From Acidobacteriota bacterium (GTDB lineage Bacteria; Acidobacteriota; Thermoanaerobaculia; Multivoradales; J023): a stretch of DNA of 64,000 nucleotides. Shown here piece after piece: positions 1-12,200 of this stretch. Both the position numbers and the translations under genes were made by a program. Where the stretch lies: positions 1 to 64,000 of the forward strand of contig JAJCXR010000049.1 of the NCBI GenBank assembly GCA_029263315.1. The letters run 5' to 3'. The notes beneath the pieces were generated by a model that was not told where the DNA came from, made no database searches, and saw only the letters and a list, made by a program, of their open reading frames with translations. Position 1 is the stretch's first letter. Each line of letters opens with the position of its first letter.

Positions 1-204
1 GCTGGCGGACGGTGGCTGAGCCACGGTGGGCGATTGAGAGCCCGCCGCGAGGGCGGCCAAGACCGCCCCGTCCGCCTCCTCGCCCCGTTGCCAGGCGTCG
101 GTCAGGCGGGTTTCCAGCTCTTGGCGGCCGGTGGGCTGGGCCGTCGCCGGCAGGTTTGGCAACCCGAGGGCCGCGAGCAGGAGGCAAGTCAGGACTCGTC
201 GCAT
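1..204 (-). CDS. Exported protein, N-terminal part only (cut by window edge)
   Basis: Sixty-eight codons of a minus-strand gene are visible, running off the left edge with no stop. The ATG at 204 is preceded by GAAGGA about nine bases upstream. The first 23 residues look like a signal peptide: two arginines, a Leu/Ala-rich core (LTCLLLAALGLP) and an Ala-x-Ala-type end before Gln23. The rest (TGRQELETRLTDAWQRGEE, then an Ala-rich and Pro/Ser/Thr stretch) is not recognisable as a family. It lies 89 bases downstream of the giant gene in the same direction, with no terminator-like hairpin between them, so it may be the last member of the same transcript. Function unknown. Confidence is in the reading frame and export signal only. 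Confidence 0.6.
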   Translation of the reverse strand, partial: MRRVLTCLLLAALGLPNLPATAQPTGRQELETRLTDAWQRGEEADGAVLAALAAGSQSPTVAQPPSAS

Positions 205-293
205 GGTATCTATTCCTTCACTGGACCGCTGGGGACGGAGGGTGCGTGGTGGCGAGCCGGTGGCATTGGCTTGAGGCCTCGGGGGGTGTTGCA

Positions 294-3200
294 TCATGGG
301 CTCACTTCACAGGAGAGGGCTTGGCCGATGTCGTCGATGGCCAGTTGCAGTGCCGTCAGATCGTCGACCGGGAAGGCCAGGCCCTGGCTGACGAAGGCGG
401 CGTAGTCGGCCAGATCACGGTGGGAGGTGGTGAGATCGGTGCCGTCGTCTCCGCCCAACAGGCTGAGGGCGTAGATGCGCAGCTCCGGTAAGCTCAGCCT
501 GAGCTCTTCGAGGGCGGCCATGGCATGGGCCAAGGGCTCGCCAGCGAAGGTGCCGAGCTGGGGCTCGAAGTCGCCGCGCCAGGCCACTTGGCTCCAGGAG
601 AGGAAGTCGCCGGCCGGATCCCGCAGGGAGACGCCACCCACTGCTCGCAGGTCGTAGGGCCCGAGGCCTCGACCGTCGATGTTGGGAACGCCGTCGCTGA
701 GCAACACCACGGCCGGGCGTACCCCTTGACTTTGGCTGAGCAGCATTTGCAGGGTGGAGCGCAGGGCCAAAGCGGTGGGGGTTTCGGTGTCGGGGGCGAT
801 GGCGGTGACGTCGAGGGCCAGCAATTGGGCCTCCAAGGCGGCGTCCCCGGCGCCCAACGGACTGAGTACCTGGGTGTTGTCGCTGAGGTTTGCGGCCGCC
901 GTGTCGTGGCCGCGGAAGGCCAGCAGGGCGGAGCGCAGCCCCGGTGTTTGGGCCAGGCCGCCGTGCAGTTGCAAGAGCCCTTGGCGGGCTGCCTCGAGAC
1001 GGCTGGTCTGGCCGCCCGTGCCGTCGTCCATGGGGCTGGTCATGCTGCTCGACAGGTCCAAGAGATAGACGACATCGAGGGGGGCTTGCGGCGTGCAAGC
1101 AATGCTCGGGGGTGGCTCGAAGGGCGGCTCCCCGTTGGGACGGCACTGGGACCAGTGGTCGAAGGCGGCGGTCGTCGCCTGGGTCGGATCGTAGGAGGCC
1201 ACCGCCAGCCCTGCCAAGGGCCCTGGGCCCATAGCCACCTGGGCTTGACCCCCCAATTGAGCCACTGGACGCAGCCAGTGGACGCCGCCGTCGCGGGAGT
1301 AGAAGACGGTGAATACATCGCCCCGCCGCTCGATGGCCAGGCGCACCGGCAAGGCCACTTGCTGGACCAGGCCGGCCAACTCTTCCGCCGAGCCGTCGGC
1401 ATGGCGCACATCGAATTGCAAGGCGGCGGTTTCGGGATCCCCGGGGTTGGGACCCGGCAAGTGGGGAATGAAACAGGCCATGACCCTCGCCGCCCGGGGC
1501 TCGAGATCGGCGCGCATCATCAGACAGGCCTTGCGCACCGCCCCGCCTTGATCCACCGGGAAGCCGGTGACGTCCACTTCGAGGCGCAGATCCCCAGTCA
1601 CCGGTTGGTACAGGAAAGCGCCGCTGTCGTCGCCGTGGTAGAGGCTGCTGCCGTCGCCGCTGAGCCATAGGGCTCCGTCCTCGACGGCGACGGCGGCGTC
1701 TTGGGCGTCCCCCAACTCTGCCAGTTGCCAGGCCTGCGGCGACAGATCGTCGAAGGTATCGTCTGCGCACAGGGTTGTGGCGGGCGAAGTGGGTCGCTCT
1801 TCATAGCCAAAATCGGCATCGAGGCGCGTCTCGCCTTCGCCCAGGCTCAGCTCGGCGGTGTCGATGCTGCCCAGACCGTCCAGATCCCAGGTGGGTAGAT
1901 CCACCAACGGAGGGAGGGACTCGGGCCGCACCCGCAGCGAATATTCACCCGCCGGCAGGGTGTCGATCAAGTATTCGCCATCACCCTCGGTGGTCACCCG
2001 GGTGACGCCGAAGCCGAAGCTGTCGAAGAGATCCAGAGAGACGCCGTTGAGCCCCGGCTCGTCGAGATCTTGGGCACCGTTGCCGTCCAAGTCGTGCCAC
2101 ACCCGATCGCCGATGGCGGCGCTGCCGATGCCGCCGCAGTCCAGATCCGTCGCCAGCACGGCGATGGCGTCGGCCAGGCCGGTGGTGTCGCCGGCCGCAA
2201 AGGAGCGGGCGCCGGAGAAATAGGCAGCGTAGTCGAGCAGATCCTGGTTGAAGGCACCGAGGCCGACGCCGTCGCCCTGCAGACCGACGCCATAGATCAG
2301 CACCTTTGGCAAGGTCAGCTTGAGGCGTTCGATTTGGAACATGCTGTTGGCCAAGGGTTCGCCGTCGAAGGTGCCGAGGGTGGGGTTGAAATGGCCCATC
2401 CAAGCCACCGCCGGCCAACGGTGGTAGCGGCCCTGGGTGTCGTCCAAGGAAATGGCCTGCAGCTCTTCGAGCTCGTAGGCGTCGGGGCCGCGGCCTTGGA
2501 GATCGATGTTGGGGATGCCGTCGGTGATCAATACCACCGCCGGTTGATGGTCGGGATCCCCTGCTTGCAGCAGCAGCTCGAGGCTGGCTGCCAAGGCCAG
2601 GGGAGTGGGCGTCGTGGTGCCGGGGTCGATGTCCGCCGCCACAAACGAGGCGGCGAGCTCGGCGACGGCGCCCAAATCGTCACTGAAACCACTCTGCACC
2701 TGGACGCCCGCCGCCAGGTTTTCGGCTGGGGTGCGGAAACCGGCGAAGGTGAGCAGGGCCGCACGGCTGCCGTCCGCCGCCTGTGCCAGGCCATCGAGGA
2801 GTGAGGTGATGGCCCCTTGGGCGGCTTGCAGGCGGGTGGTGGTGCCCGTCCCATGACCATAGGGGCTGATCATCGAGCCGGAGAGGTCGAGGAGCAACAC
2901 CATGTCGACGGGCTGGGTCGCGTCGCAAGGGGTGAGGGGTGGTGGCACCGTCGCGCCACCGTCGGCGGGCCGGCAGACGGCGAAATGATCGAGCTCGGCG
3001 GTGATCAGGGCGGCGTCGTCGTAGGAGGTCGCCACCAGGCCCGCCAAGGGTTGGTCCCCCAGATCGATCTCGATGCTGCCGTCGAATCCCGCCCCGCCGG
3101 GCGACTGCCAGCTGGCACCGCCGTCGACGCTGTAGAGCACGGCGTAGCGATCGCCCCGCTTCTCGATCGCCAGCCGGGCCGGCAAGGGAACGTCGAAGAC

Positions 3201-6200
3201 GCTGTTGGCGAGCTCCCGTGGGCTGTCGCCGACGAAGGCGCGAACATCGAACTGTACGGCGCTGGTGGGCGGGTCCGGAAAATGCGGAACATACGTCACC
3301 ATCACCCGCGGGGCCTCCGCCCCCAAGTGTGCGCGCAGCATCAAGGCCACCTTGCGGGCCGCACCGCCGGTATCGACGGGAAATCCGGTGACGTCCACTT
3401 CGAGGCGCAAATTTTCGTCGGTGCCCAGGGGACGGTAGAGGAAAAAGCCGCTGTCCGGGCCGTGGTAGAGGCTGGAGCCGTTACCGCTGAGCTGGAGGCG
3501 GTCGTCGACCACCGCCGCACCGCCCGCCGAGGCATCCCCCAGATAGGCCACCTGCCAGTCGCTGAGGTCAGGGTCGCTGAAGGTTTCTACGTCGCAGGCG
3601 GTGGTCTGGCCGGGATCACCGCCGAGCAGCAGGACGGTGGCGTCGGGACCGTCCGCAGTTGCCGGATCATCGCTCAGCACGGTCGGTAGCTCGAAGCTGC
3701 TCAGCGACCCTTGGTTGACGATGCGATCCGCCGTCGGCGGTAGGGGGTCGACGACTCGGGCCTGGAAGGTGAGCTGCCAGCTGCCGCCGGCCGCCAGCTC
3801 GCCGAGGCTGGCCACCAGGGGTTCCTGGCTGTCCAGGCCGCCGGCCGAAAGCGCGATGCTCTCCGGCAAGAGGACGGTGTGGGACGGCAATACATCGGCC
3901 AACCGCAGGCCGGTGGCCGCCTGGCTGCCTTGGTTGAAGGCTTCCAGCCGGTAGGTCAACAGGGAGCCCGCTTCGGCGCTGTCAGCGCCGCCGTCGACGC
4001 TGACGGTCTTGTGCAACACCAGAACCGGCGACGCCACCAACGGTGTGCGGGTCGGTTGCTCAGTGCCCGGACGGTCGGGATCGTGGCTCAGCTGCACCGG
4101 CAGCTCGAGGCTCGAAAGCAGAGCCTGGTTGCTCAGCTCGACTAAGCCGCCTGGCAAGGTGGGGGCGATCTCCACCGTCAGCAGCAAATCGAAACTCTCC
4201 TGGGGTGCCAGCTGCGGTAGGGAAACCGCCACGAAGCCCGCCGTCAGCTCTTCGATCTGACCCGAGGTGACGACCCCGTCCGCCACTAGGGTGGTGTGGG
4301 CCGGCAAGACGTCCTCCAACAGCAATTGGTGGGCGGAGGTGGTGCCGACGTTCTGCACTGTCAGGCTGTAGCGCAGCCGGTCTCCGGGGCTGGCGACGCC
4401 GTCGCCGTCGCGATCCTCGTGGAGGCTGTCGTCCTTGCTGAAACGCAACTCCGGCATCGCCACGATGGCCAGGCGAGTGGCATCGTCGGGCTCGAAGGTG
4501 GAGGGGTCGTCGCTCAGCAGGGCTTCGATACCGACGGCGTCGATCACCGCTTGGTTGACCACCTCGACGCTGCCGTCTGGCAATTGGTCGGCAACCTGTG
4601 CTTCGAAGGCGATACTGGTCGAAGCGCCGGCTTCGAGGGCGGCGATATCGACCACCAACGGCTCGGTGGAGCGCAGCACACCGGCGCCGGTGGTGATCGA
4701 CTCGGGAAGCAGGGTCAGGACCGCCGCCAACTCGTCGAGCACCACGAGCTCCTGGGCCATGGCGTTGCCGCGGTTACTGACGACGATTTCATAGCGCAAC
4801 CGATCACCGGGGCTGGCGTTGCCGCTGCCGTCCTGGTCGAGACTAACGATCACCGTCTTCTCGGCCACCAAGAGGGGGGCGGTGATCGTCGCCGCCACCT
4901 CGAAGGTCGTCGCAGCGCCAGCCGCGGGGATGCCCGCTGAGTCACTGCCGCGCTCGACGGTCAGCTGGACGTCATAGATGCCCTCGAAGGCACCAGCCGA
5001 AGACCACTGACGGTGTATCGTGACCTCGGAACCGGGCAGCATGGGCCCGAGGTCCTGAGCCCAGGAGGCGACCTCGAAGCCGCCGGCATCGCTCAGCCTG
5101 AGGGTGGCGACGGCGTCGTCGATGCTCTCGTTGCCTCCGGAGATGCGCACCGCGGCGTCCAGTCGCACGGTTTCGCCGCGCAGATAAAGGCTGCGGTCGC
5201 TGCTCAGCTCCGCCTCCAGGCTCCCCGTCGCCACGACGGTGATCTCCGCCGCCGCCTCGACGAGGATGTGCTCTTCGCTGTCCAGGAGCGAAGCCCGCAG
5301 ACGGTAGGGGCCGGCGAAGACCTGACCCGTCGTCCACGAGCTACTGCCGGTCCAAGTTCCGGCGAAGGGAAGAGCGGCCACCGGCAGCGGCATCAGCTCC
5401 TCGACGATGAAGCCGTCGCCGTCTTCCACCCACAGGATCACTTGGCCGTCGAAGGTGTCGCCGGGATTGAAGACCTCGAGGGCTAGCGCCACCTCTTCGT
5501 GGGCTCCATAGAAGTGGCGCGGCGTGGCGAGTTGCAGGACCGGCTGGCTCGAGGCGACGACTTGGAAGTTGGCGACGGTGCGGTTGTTGGTTTCGTCGGC
5601 TTCCAGCAGATCGTCCTCCACATCGGCGATGACCTCGACGGTGTAGAAGCCCTCTTGAGTGGGAAGGACATCGTAGAGCAAGGTGGTCGACCCGCCGACC
5701 TCGAGGGGGGACAGCGGCAGGCTGTCGGCCAACAGGATGGGCGATCCCTGGGGCGGGTTGAGCTCCACCCGCAACGCACTGTCTCCAGCCGCCACGTCGC
5801 CGACGCTGTGCACCGTCACCGCCAAGCGGCTGGTCTCGCCGACCCGCGGCACGGTGGGCAGCAGGCGGACGTCATCCAAACCAACCCGCAGGTCGGGACG
5901 ATTCGACAGCCGCTGCACCACCAGCGGCTCGGAGAGCTCGCTGACCCGCCCGATCAGGTCATCGCCAAAGGCGGTGAGGGTATTGTCGCCGATCAGCAAC
6001 GGCACGCTGTAGAAGAAGGATCCGGTGGTGCGCAGGCGATTGGCCGCCAGGCGACCGTCGCCATCTCGGAATTTGACAAAGTACTGATCACCGATCCAGT
6101 CCCAACTGGCCACATTGCCGCTGACCAGATTGCCGTCGAAGACAAATCTGTTGGGGGAACCGTCCAGATCCATCACATAGAGCTGGTCGCTGGGCGGGAT

Positions 6201-9200
6201 CGAGCTCACTTGGCGCTTCCAATAGCCGATGGACTGACCGTCGGGCGAGTATTGGGGCATCGCCGGGCGCGAGCTGGTGTAGTAGACGCGGATCTTCTGT
6301 TGCGTCGCCAGCTGGTAGCGGTAGACCGCCCGAATGGAGCTGAAGTACTGGCTGATGTAGACGATCTCGCTGCTGTCCGGGGACCAGGACGGTTCGGCGG
6401 TATAGCTGGCGTCCTCCACCAGGCGCCGTTCGCCGGTGTCGAGGTGGAAGAGCTCGAGGCTACGGGGAGAATCCAAGCGGAAGACCAGCCATTGGCCGTC
6501 CGGCGACCATTGAACGCCGTAGGTGGAGAAATTACCCACCGCCTCTGCCACCAACAGGCGCCAGCTGCCGTTGCCCGGATCGACGGTCCACAACCCCTCG
6601 ACGCCAGCCTGGACGCCCACCACCGCCAGCAGCTGGCCATCGGGGGACGGCACGGCGAGCCGGGCGGCGTCGGTCTGGGCCAGCAGCGTCCGTCCACCGT
6701 CCACCACATCGTGGCTGGTGATCTGGCCGTCGTTGGCGAAGAGCAGGCGGCGATGGTCATGGAACCAACGGGGCTCACCGCTCAGGTCGGTGATCACTTG
6801 CTCGTCGCCGCTGGCCCACTCATAGACCGCCACGGCGCCGCTCTCGGCACCCAAGAGGGCGGTTCGGGTGCCATCGCCGGTGGTCCGGATCAATCCGGCG
6901 CCGACGGGGTCCAAGGAGCTGGCGCTGGCCTCCCCCACCAAGCGCTGTTGGGGATAGGTGGAGCCCACCTCGACACCGTCCCGCAGCACATGGACCTTCA
7001 ACCCGAGACTGGCGCTGTCGATGGTGCCCTCGAGGGTGGTCGAGGCGTTGAGGGTGGTGAAGGGATCGCCGGAATCGAGCCGTGGGGCGATCAGCTCGGG
7101 GGTTGGCAGGGTGGAGACCACATCCAGGGCACCGCTGATTTCTTCTGAATAGGGGCCGCTGTTGCCCCCGTCGTCGAGCCCTTGCACCACATAGTAATAA
7201 GTTTGGTCGACCAACACATTGCCGTCGACGGCCGATAGGGCGGTGGTATTGCCCAGCAGGTCGTAGGGGCCCCCAGGGAAGGTGGAACGCCACACCAGAT
7301 AACGGCTGGTGGGGAGACCGCTGCCCGGCTGCCAGGTCAGCACCAGGGACCGATCGTTGTCGCCTTGCTCCAGACTGACGATGAGCGGTGCCGGTGGCGG
7401 CTCGACGGCGACGGTGAAGGCGACGCTGTTTGAGGGGCTGCTCTGGTTCTGCAAGTCGAAGGTCAAGACCTGGTAGACGTAGGTGCCGTTGGGACGGTTG
7501 GTGTCGGAGAAGGTCTGCTCCTCGTCGGTGAACAGCTCGCCGATGATGGCGCCGTCGCGGTAGATCTCGTAACGGTCCGCATCCTCGGAAGGGCTAGCGC
7601 TCCAGGAGAGGTTGACGGTGCTGCCGTCGACGGAACCGGACAACACCACCGGTTGCGGTGGCCCGTCACCCACCAGGATGGTCAAGGGCAAGGACGGATC
7701 GCTGACGAAGCCGGAGTCGGCGAGGGCTTCCAGGGTGTAGGTGAAGACGCCGTTCAGGGGGCCGTCGTGGTAGGTGGCAGTGGTGATCAGGGGCGACTCG
7801 AAGACCTCAATGTAGTAGATGCCGGCTTGCGTTTCGGCGGAGCGAAAGACGATCCGCAGCCGTTGGCTGACGATCTCCAGATCGCAAATCACACGGCTGC
7901 GGAAGACGCTCTTGTTGCGCTGCTCCCCCACCTTGATCCAGGCGCCGTCCTGCCACACCTCGAGGTCGAAATCCCGCACTGAGTTGGCCCATTGGACCTC
8001 GACTTCCGCCACCGGGCGCGGGGTGCTCCAGGTCACCTCCAGCCATTGCCCGGTCACCGGGGCAGCGGAGGCGGCGCTGAGCCAGTTCCTCGCCCCAGCT
8101 TCCGTGGGGGGTTCGAGGGCATAGCTGGCCGGGAAGCCGGACTGGGACGAAGAGGCGGTGGCGCTGCTCAAGCCGATGGCGGGTACGCTGCCCAAGCGCT
8201 GGCCGTCGCGATGGAGGAAATATCCCACCACGAAAGGCTCGGCGTTGGCCTGCCAGCTCAAGTCCACTTCGTTGCCCGTCGTCACCGAGCCTACCCAGAC
8301 CGGCGGCGCTGGCCGTGCGATGACCTCGATCTCGAGGCTGGTGGCCCGGCTGCGATGTCCCGAGGGATCCGTAGCGACGACGGTGAAGGTGTTGTTGCCG
8401 GCCAGCAGGTCGAGGCCGTCGAGCCGGAATGCTCCGTCTTCGTCGCTGCTCAATGCTGGCAAGGTGCGGTTGCCGGCCGCGTCCTGCCAGTCAATGCTCA
8501 CCTCCACCGGTGCCACCGACGGTGGCACGCTGCCCACCAGGTCGATGTGGTTTTGGGGCGTCGGCGACGGGATAGGTTCGAGGAAGGGGGTGAAGACCCG
8601 TCCCTGCGCTTCGTTGGACGGGGGCGAGAGGTTGTCCGCCCCGTCGATCGCCAGGACGGTGTAGGTCAAGAGGCCGTCGGGGGCGGCGGCATCGCGGAAG
8701 GCAGTGGCGCTGAGCGCTGTCGAGGTGAGCCGCACAACCGCCCCTTCAACGTCCCGCCGCTCCACGTGGTAGCCCGCCAGATCACCGTCTGTCGTGTTGG
8801 CAGCCCAGCTCAGGTCAACGCTGCCGCCGTCGATCGCCTCGAGACGCAGCTCCGCCACCGCCGTCGGCGGTGTCACATCTTGATGCGTCACCTGGATCGA
8901 CGGCGGCGCCGGGTCCATCAGGTTGCTGTGGTCGGTGGCTACCGCCCGCAGCTCGTAGGTGCCGTAGGCGACGCCGTCCAACTGCCAGGTGGTATCCCAC
9001 GGGGCGCTGTCGTCGAGGGGTGCCAAGTCGGTCCAGGCGCCAGCACCTTCCGGCCGCACTTGCAGTTGCACGGTGGCCACGTCGTGGTCGACGACGCTGG
9101 CGCGCACATAGAGGGGTTGGTCGAAACGGTGATTGGCCGTCGGCCTGCTGATCATCGCCCGCGGCGGTCCGGTCTCGACCACCACCTCCAGCGGCGAGGA

Positions 9201-12200
9201 CGGTGGGCTGACGTTCTCCGCCTGGTCGATGGCCTGCAGGTGGTAGATGTAGGTGCCGTCGGGCCGATGGGCGTCGAGGTAGGTTTGGAGCCCGCCGGGC
9301 ACACCGTTGGGCGGGATGACATAGGGCCGCAGACTGCCGCCGGTGGAACCGTCGGCGTTGGCCAGCTGGCCGTTGCGGTAGAGCAAGTAGCCGAGCAGAT
9401 CGGTCTCGGTGTTGGCTTGCCAGCTCAGTTGCACGTCGTCGAGGGAAACAGTGGCCGCCAAGGCTGCGGGGGCGGCGGGGGGGCGGTTGTCCACCGTCAC
9501 TCGGGCTGCCACCGCCGAGAGGTTGCCGTGGATGTCTTCGCTTTCCAGGCGCAGGGTGTGGGTTGACTCCTCCGCCAGTCCCAGGGTGCTCCACTGGCCG
9601 ATGGTGTCGAGTTGTACCGGCACCGGTGAGCGCCGCAGCTCCACGAAGTCGTCGCTGTCGCCGGCCGCCACCGACAGGCGGTATTGCTTGAAGTCGTCGG
9701 CGCTGAAGGCGGTGCCCACCACTTCGACGATGCCGCCCACCCGGCCGCCATCCTGCGGCGATTGGAGTTGGGTGATGGGGGCGTCGAGGTCCACCACCAC
9801 CTGGGCGCCGTTGGAAGGCTCGCTTTCCAGGGATGCCTGATCGACGGCGCGCACCGTATAGAGATGGGTGCCGGTGGGTAGCCCCTCCTCCAACCACTGG
9901 CTGGCGGTGATCAGCGGCGGACCCACTTGCAGGGCGCCGCGCAACAGGCGGTAGCCCACCAGGTCGGGATCGCTCACCGGATGCCACTGCAGGCGGGCCG
10001 CGTTCGTACCCACCAACTCGGCGCTGAGGTCGAGGGGTGTGGCGGGAGGGGTGACATCGATGCGCACCGGCACCGCCAGCTGGGACCGGTTGCCCAGGAG
10101 GTCGATGGCCTCGAGGCGCAGCAGGTAGGCGCCGTCCGGCGGCAACAGCTGCCACTGGCTGAGCACCCCGCCGTCGACTTCGTCGCTCTGGCGGTGGATC
10201 TCGGTGAACTGCTGTTGCCCGACCGGCGACAGGGCCAGGGTGAAATGGTCGAGGTGAGGGTCGGTGACCCGGCCGAGGATGGGCAGCGGGGCACTGACGA
10301 ACTGGTCGGCCTCAGGGGAGCTGAGACCCACCGTCGGCGGCGTCGAATCCACCTCCACGAGCACCGTCGTTTCACTTTGCCAACCTGCCAGGTCTTGCGC
10401 CGTCAGGCGCAGCTGATAGGTGCCATCGGGGACGCCGGAGAGATCCCAGGAGGCCAGGTTGCCGTCCACCGGCAGCTGCTCGAAGAAGGCGACGGGGCGG
10501 GTCGCGCCGGGGGCTGACACCGGCACCGCATCGAGCCGATAGTTGGCCAGGTGGTCTTCGTCCACTGTGCCTTGGATGATCACCGGGCCGCCACCGGCCC
10601 CCACCAGGGCCCCTTCGGCGGGGCTGATGAGACGCACCGCCGGGGGCGTCGTATCCACCTGCAAGGTGCGTCGGCTATCGCTTTCACTCTCCCCCAGATC
10701 GTTGGCGGCGAGGGTCAGCTCATACGTTCCGTCGCTGGACAGGTCGAGGATGGCCAAGATTTCTTCCTGACGCTCGGCGTTGCCGCTGGCCAGCACCGTG
10801 GTGCTGTTGTCGTCGAGGTTGCGCAGGGTCAGCTGGTAGCCCAGCAGGTGTAGATCGCTGACCGTGCCGGTGAGGCTCTCGTTGCCCCGCGCCCAGCCGT
10901 CCACCGCCGGTGAGATCAAAGCGGTGAAAGGGACGGTCTTGTCGAGCTCGACGAAGACCTCGGCCTCTTGCTCGAAGGTGGGATTCTGCAGGCTGGCCAG
11001 CAGCTTTAACGTATAGCGGCCGTCGGCGAGCACATTGCCGACCTCTCCGACCGTACCGTCCCAAGGCACGACATGACTTCCGGCCTCGAAGATTTGCTCA
11101 CCGAGCAAAATGTCGAGGCGTTGCCCGTCCACGTTCTCGATCGTCAGGAAAACCGCCGCCGCCTGACTGAGACTGAAGCGCAGGGCGGTGCGCTCGAGGC
11201 GACCATCGCCGTTGGGGGAGAAGAGAGTGGGCGCCGCTTCGACGAAGGTGATGAGCTCCCCCTGGACCTCGATGCTCACCTGCTGCTCGGTCTGGTTGAC
11301 GTTGCCGCCGCGATCCCGGGCGGTCAGACGCAGGGTCGCCAGGTTGCCGTCGAGCACCAGCCAAGAACCCAGGGTGGTGCCATGCACCCCGTGGATGCCG
11401 GTCTGCAGGTGCACCCACTCGCTGTCATCGGTCATGACCTCGAGGGAGTAGGAGGTGAGGTTGGGATCGTCCACCTCACCTAGAACTTGCACCGTCGAGG
11501 CCGCGGCCACCGCCAGGGTCGGCTCGCTGATCGCCACCGTCGGTGGTGTCGTGTCGATCTTGACCACCGTCGAATGCTGCCTTGTATGACCGCAGGCGTC
11601 GCGGAGGAGAGCGGACACCGTGTAGGCGCCATCGGGCAAGACCTGGCCGTCCTCGGCGGTGCCGTTCCAGGGAAGCGTCCCCTGGCCGATGACCGAGACA
11701 TTCTGCACCAGGGTGCGCAGCACCGGGTTGGAGGTCGTGGAGTCGCTCCCTTGGATCGTCATGGTGAGCGTCGTCGGCTCGCTGCTGAAATAGGACAGCA
11801 GGGTGGTGTCGAGGGTGCCGTCGCCGTTGGGCGAGAAGACGGGGTCCTGCGCGGCCAGACCGGTCGGCTCGAGGGTGTTGTCGATCACCACCGGCGTCTC
11901 GACACAGGTGAAGCGCCCTCGGTCGTCCCCGACTTTCAGCTGAACGGTGGCCTCACCGCCACCCAGGGGACCGCGGCCGTCGTAGATCCCCAGCAGCTGC
12001 TGCTGGAAGGGGCGCAGGGGATCCGCGCCGCCTTCGATGAGCTCGTCTCGGGGGTTGCCCAAGGGATCCGTCCACCGCAGGGAGGTGCGATCGGTGAAGT
12101 CGCCGTCGACCGGAACCACCCCCAGGACCGGCAAGGTGAGGGGGCCGCCCAGACAGACCAGCTCGTCGGCCAGCGGTTGATCGATCACCGGTTGCGGCGG

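Noticed and set aside
5499..7148. A 549-codon open frame on the plus strand inside the giant gene
   Set aside because: It is an antisense shadow caused by high GC; no ribosome site, and its Gly/Ala/His/Gln-rich product matches no family, while the opposite strand encodes clear domains.
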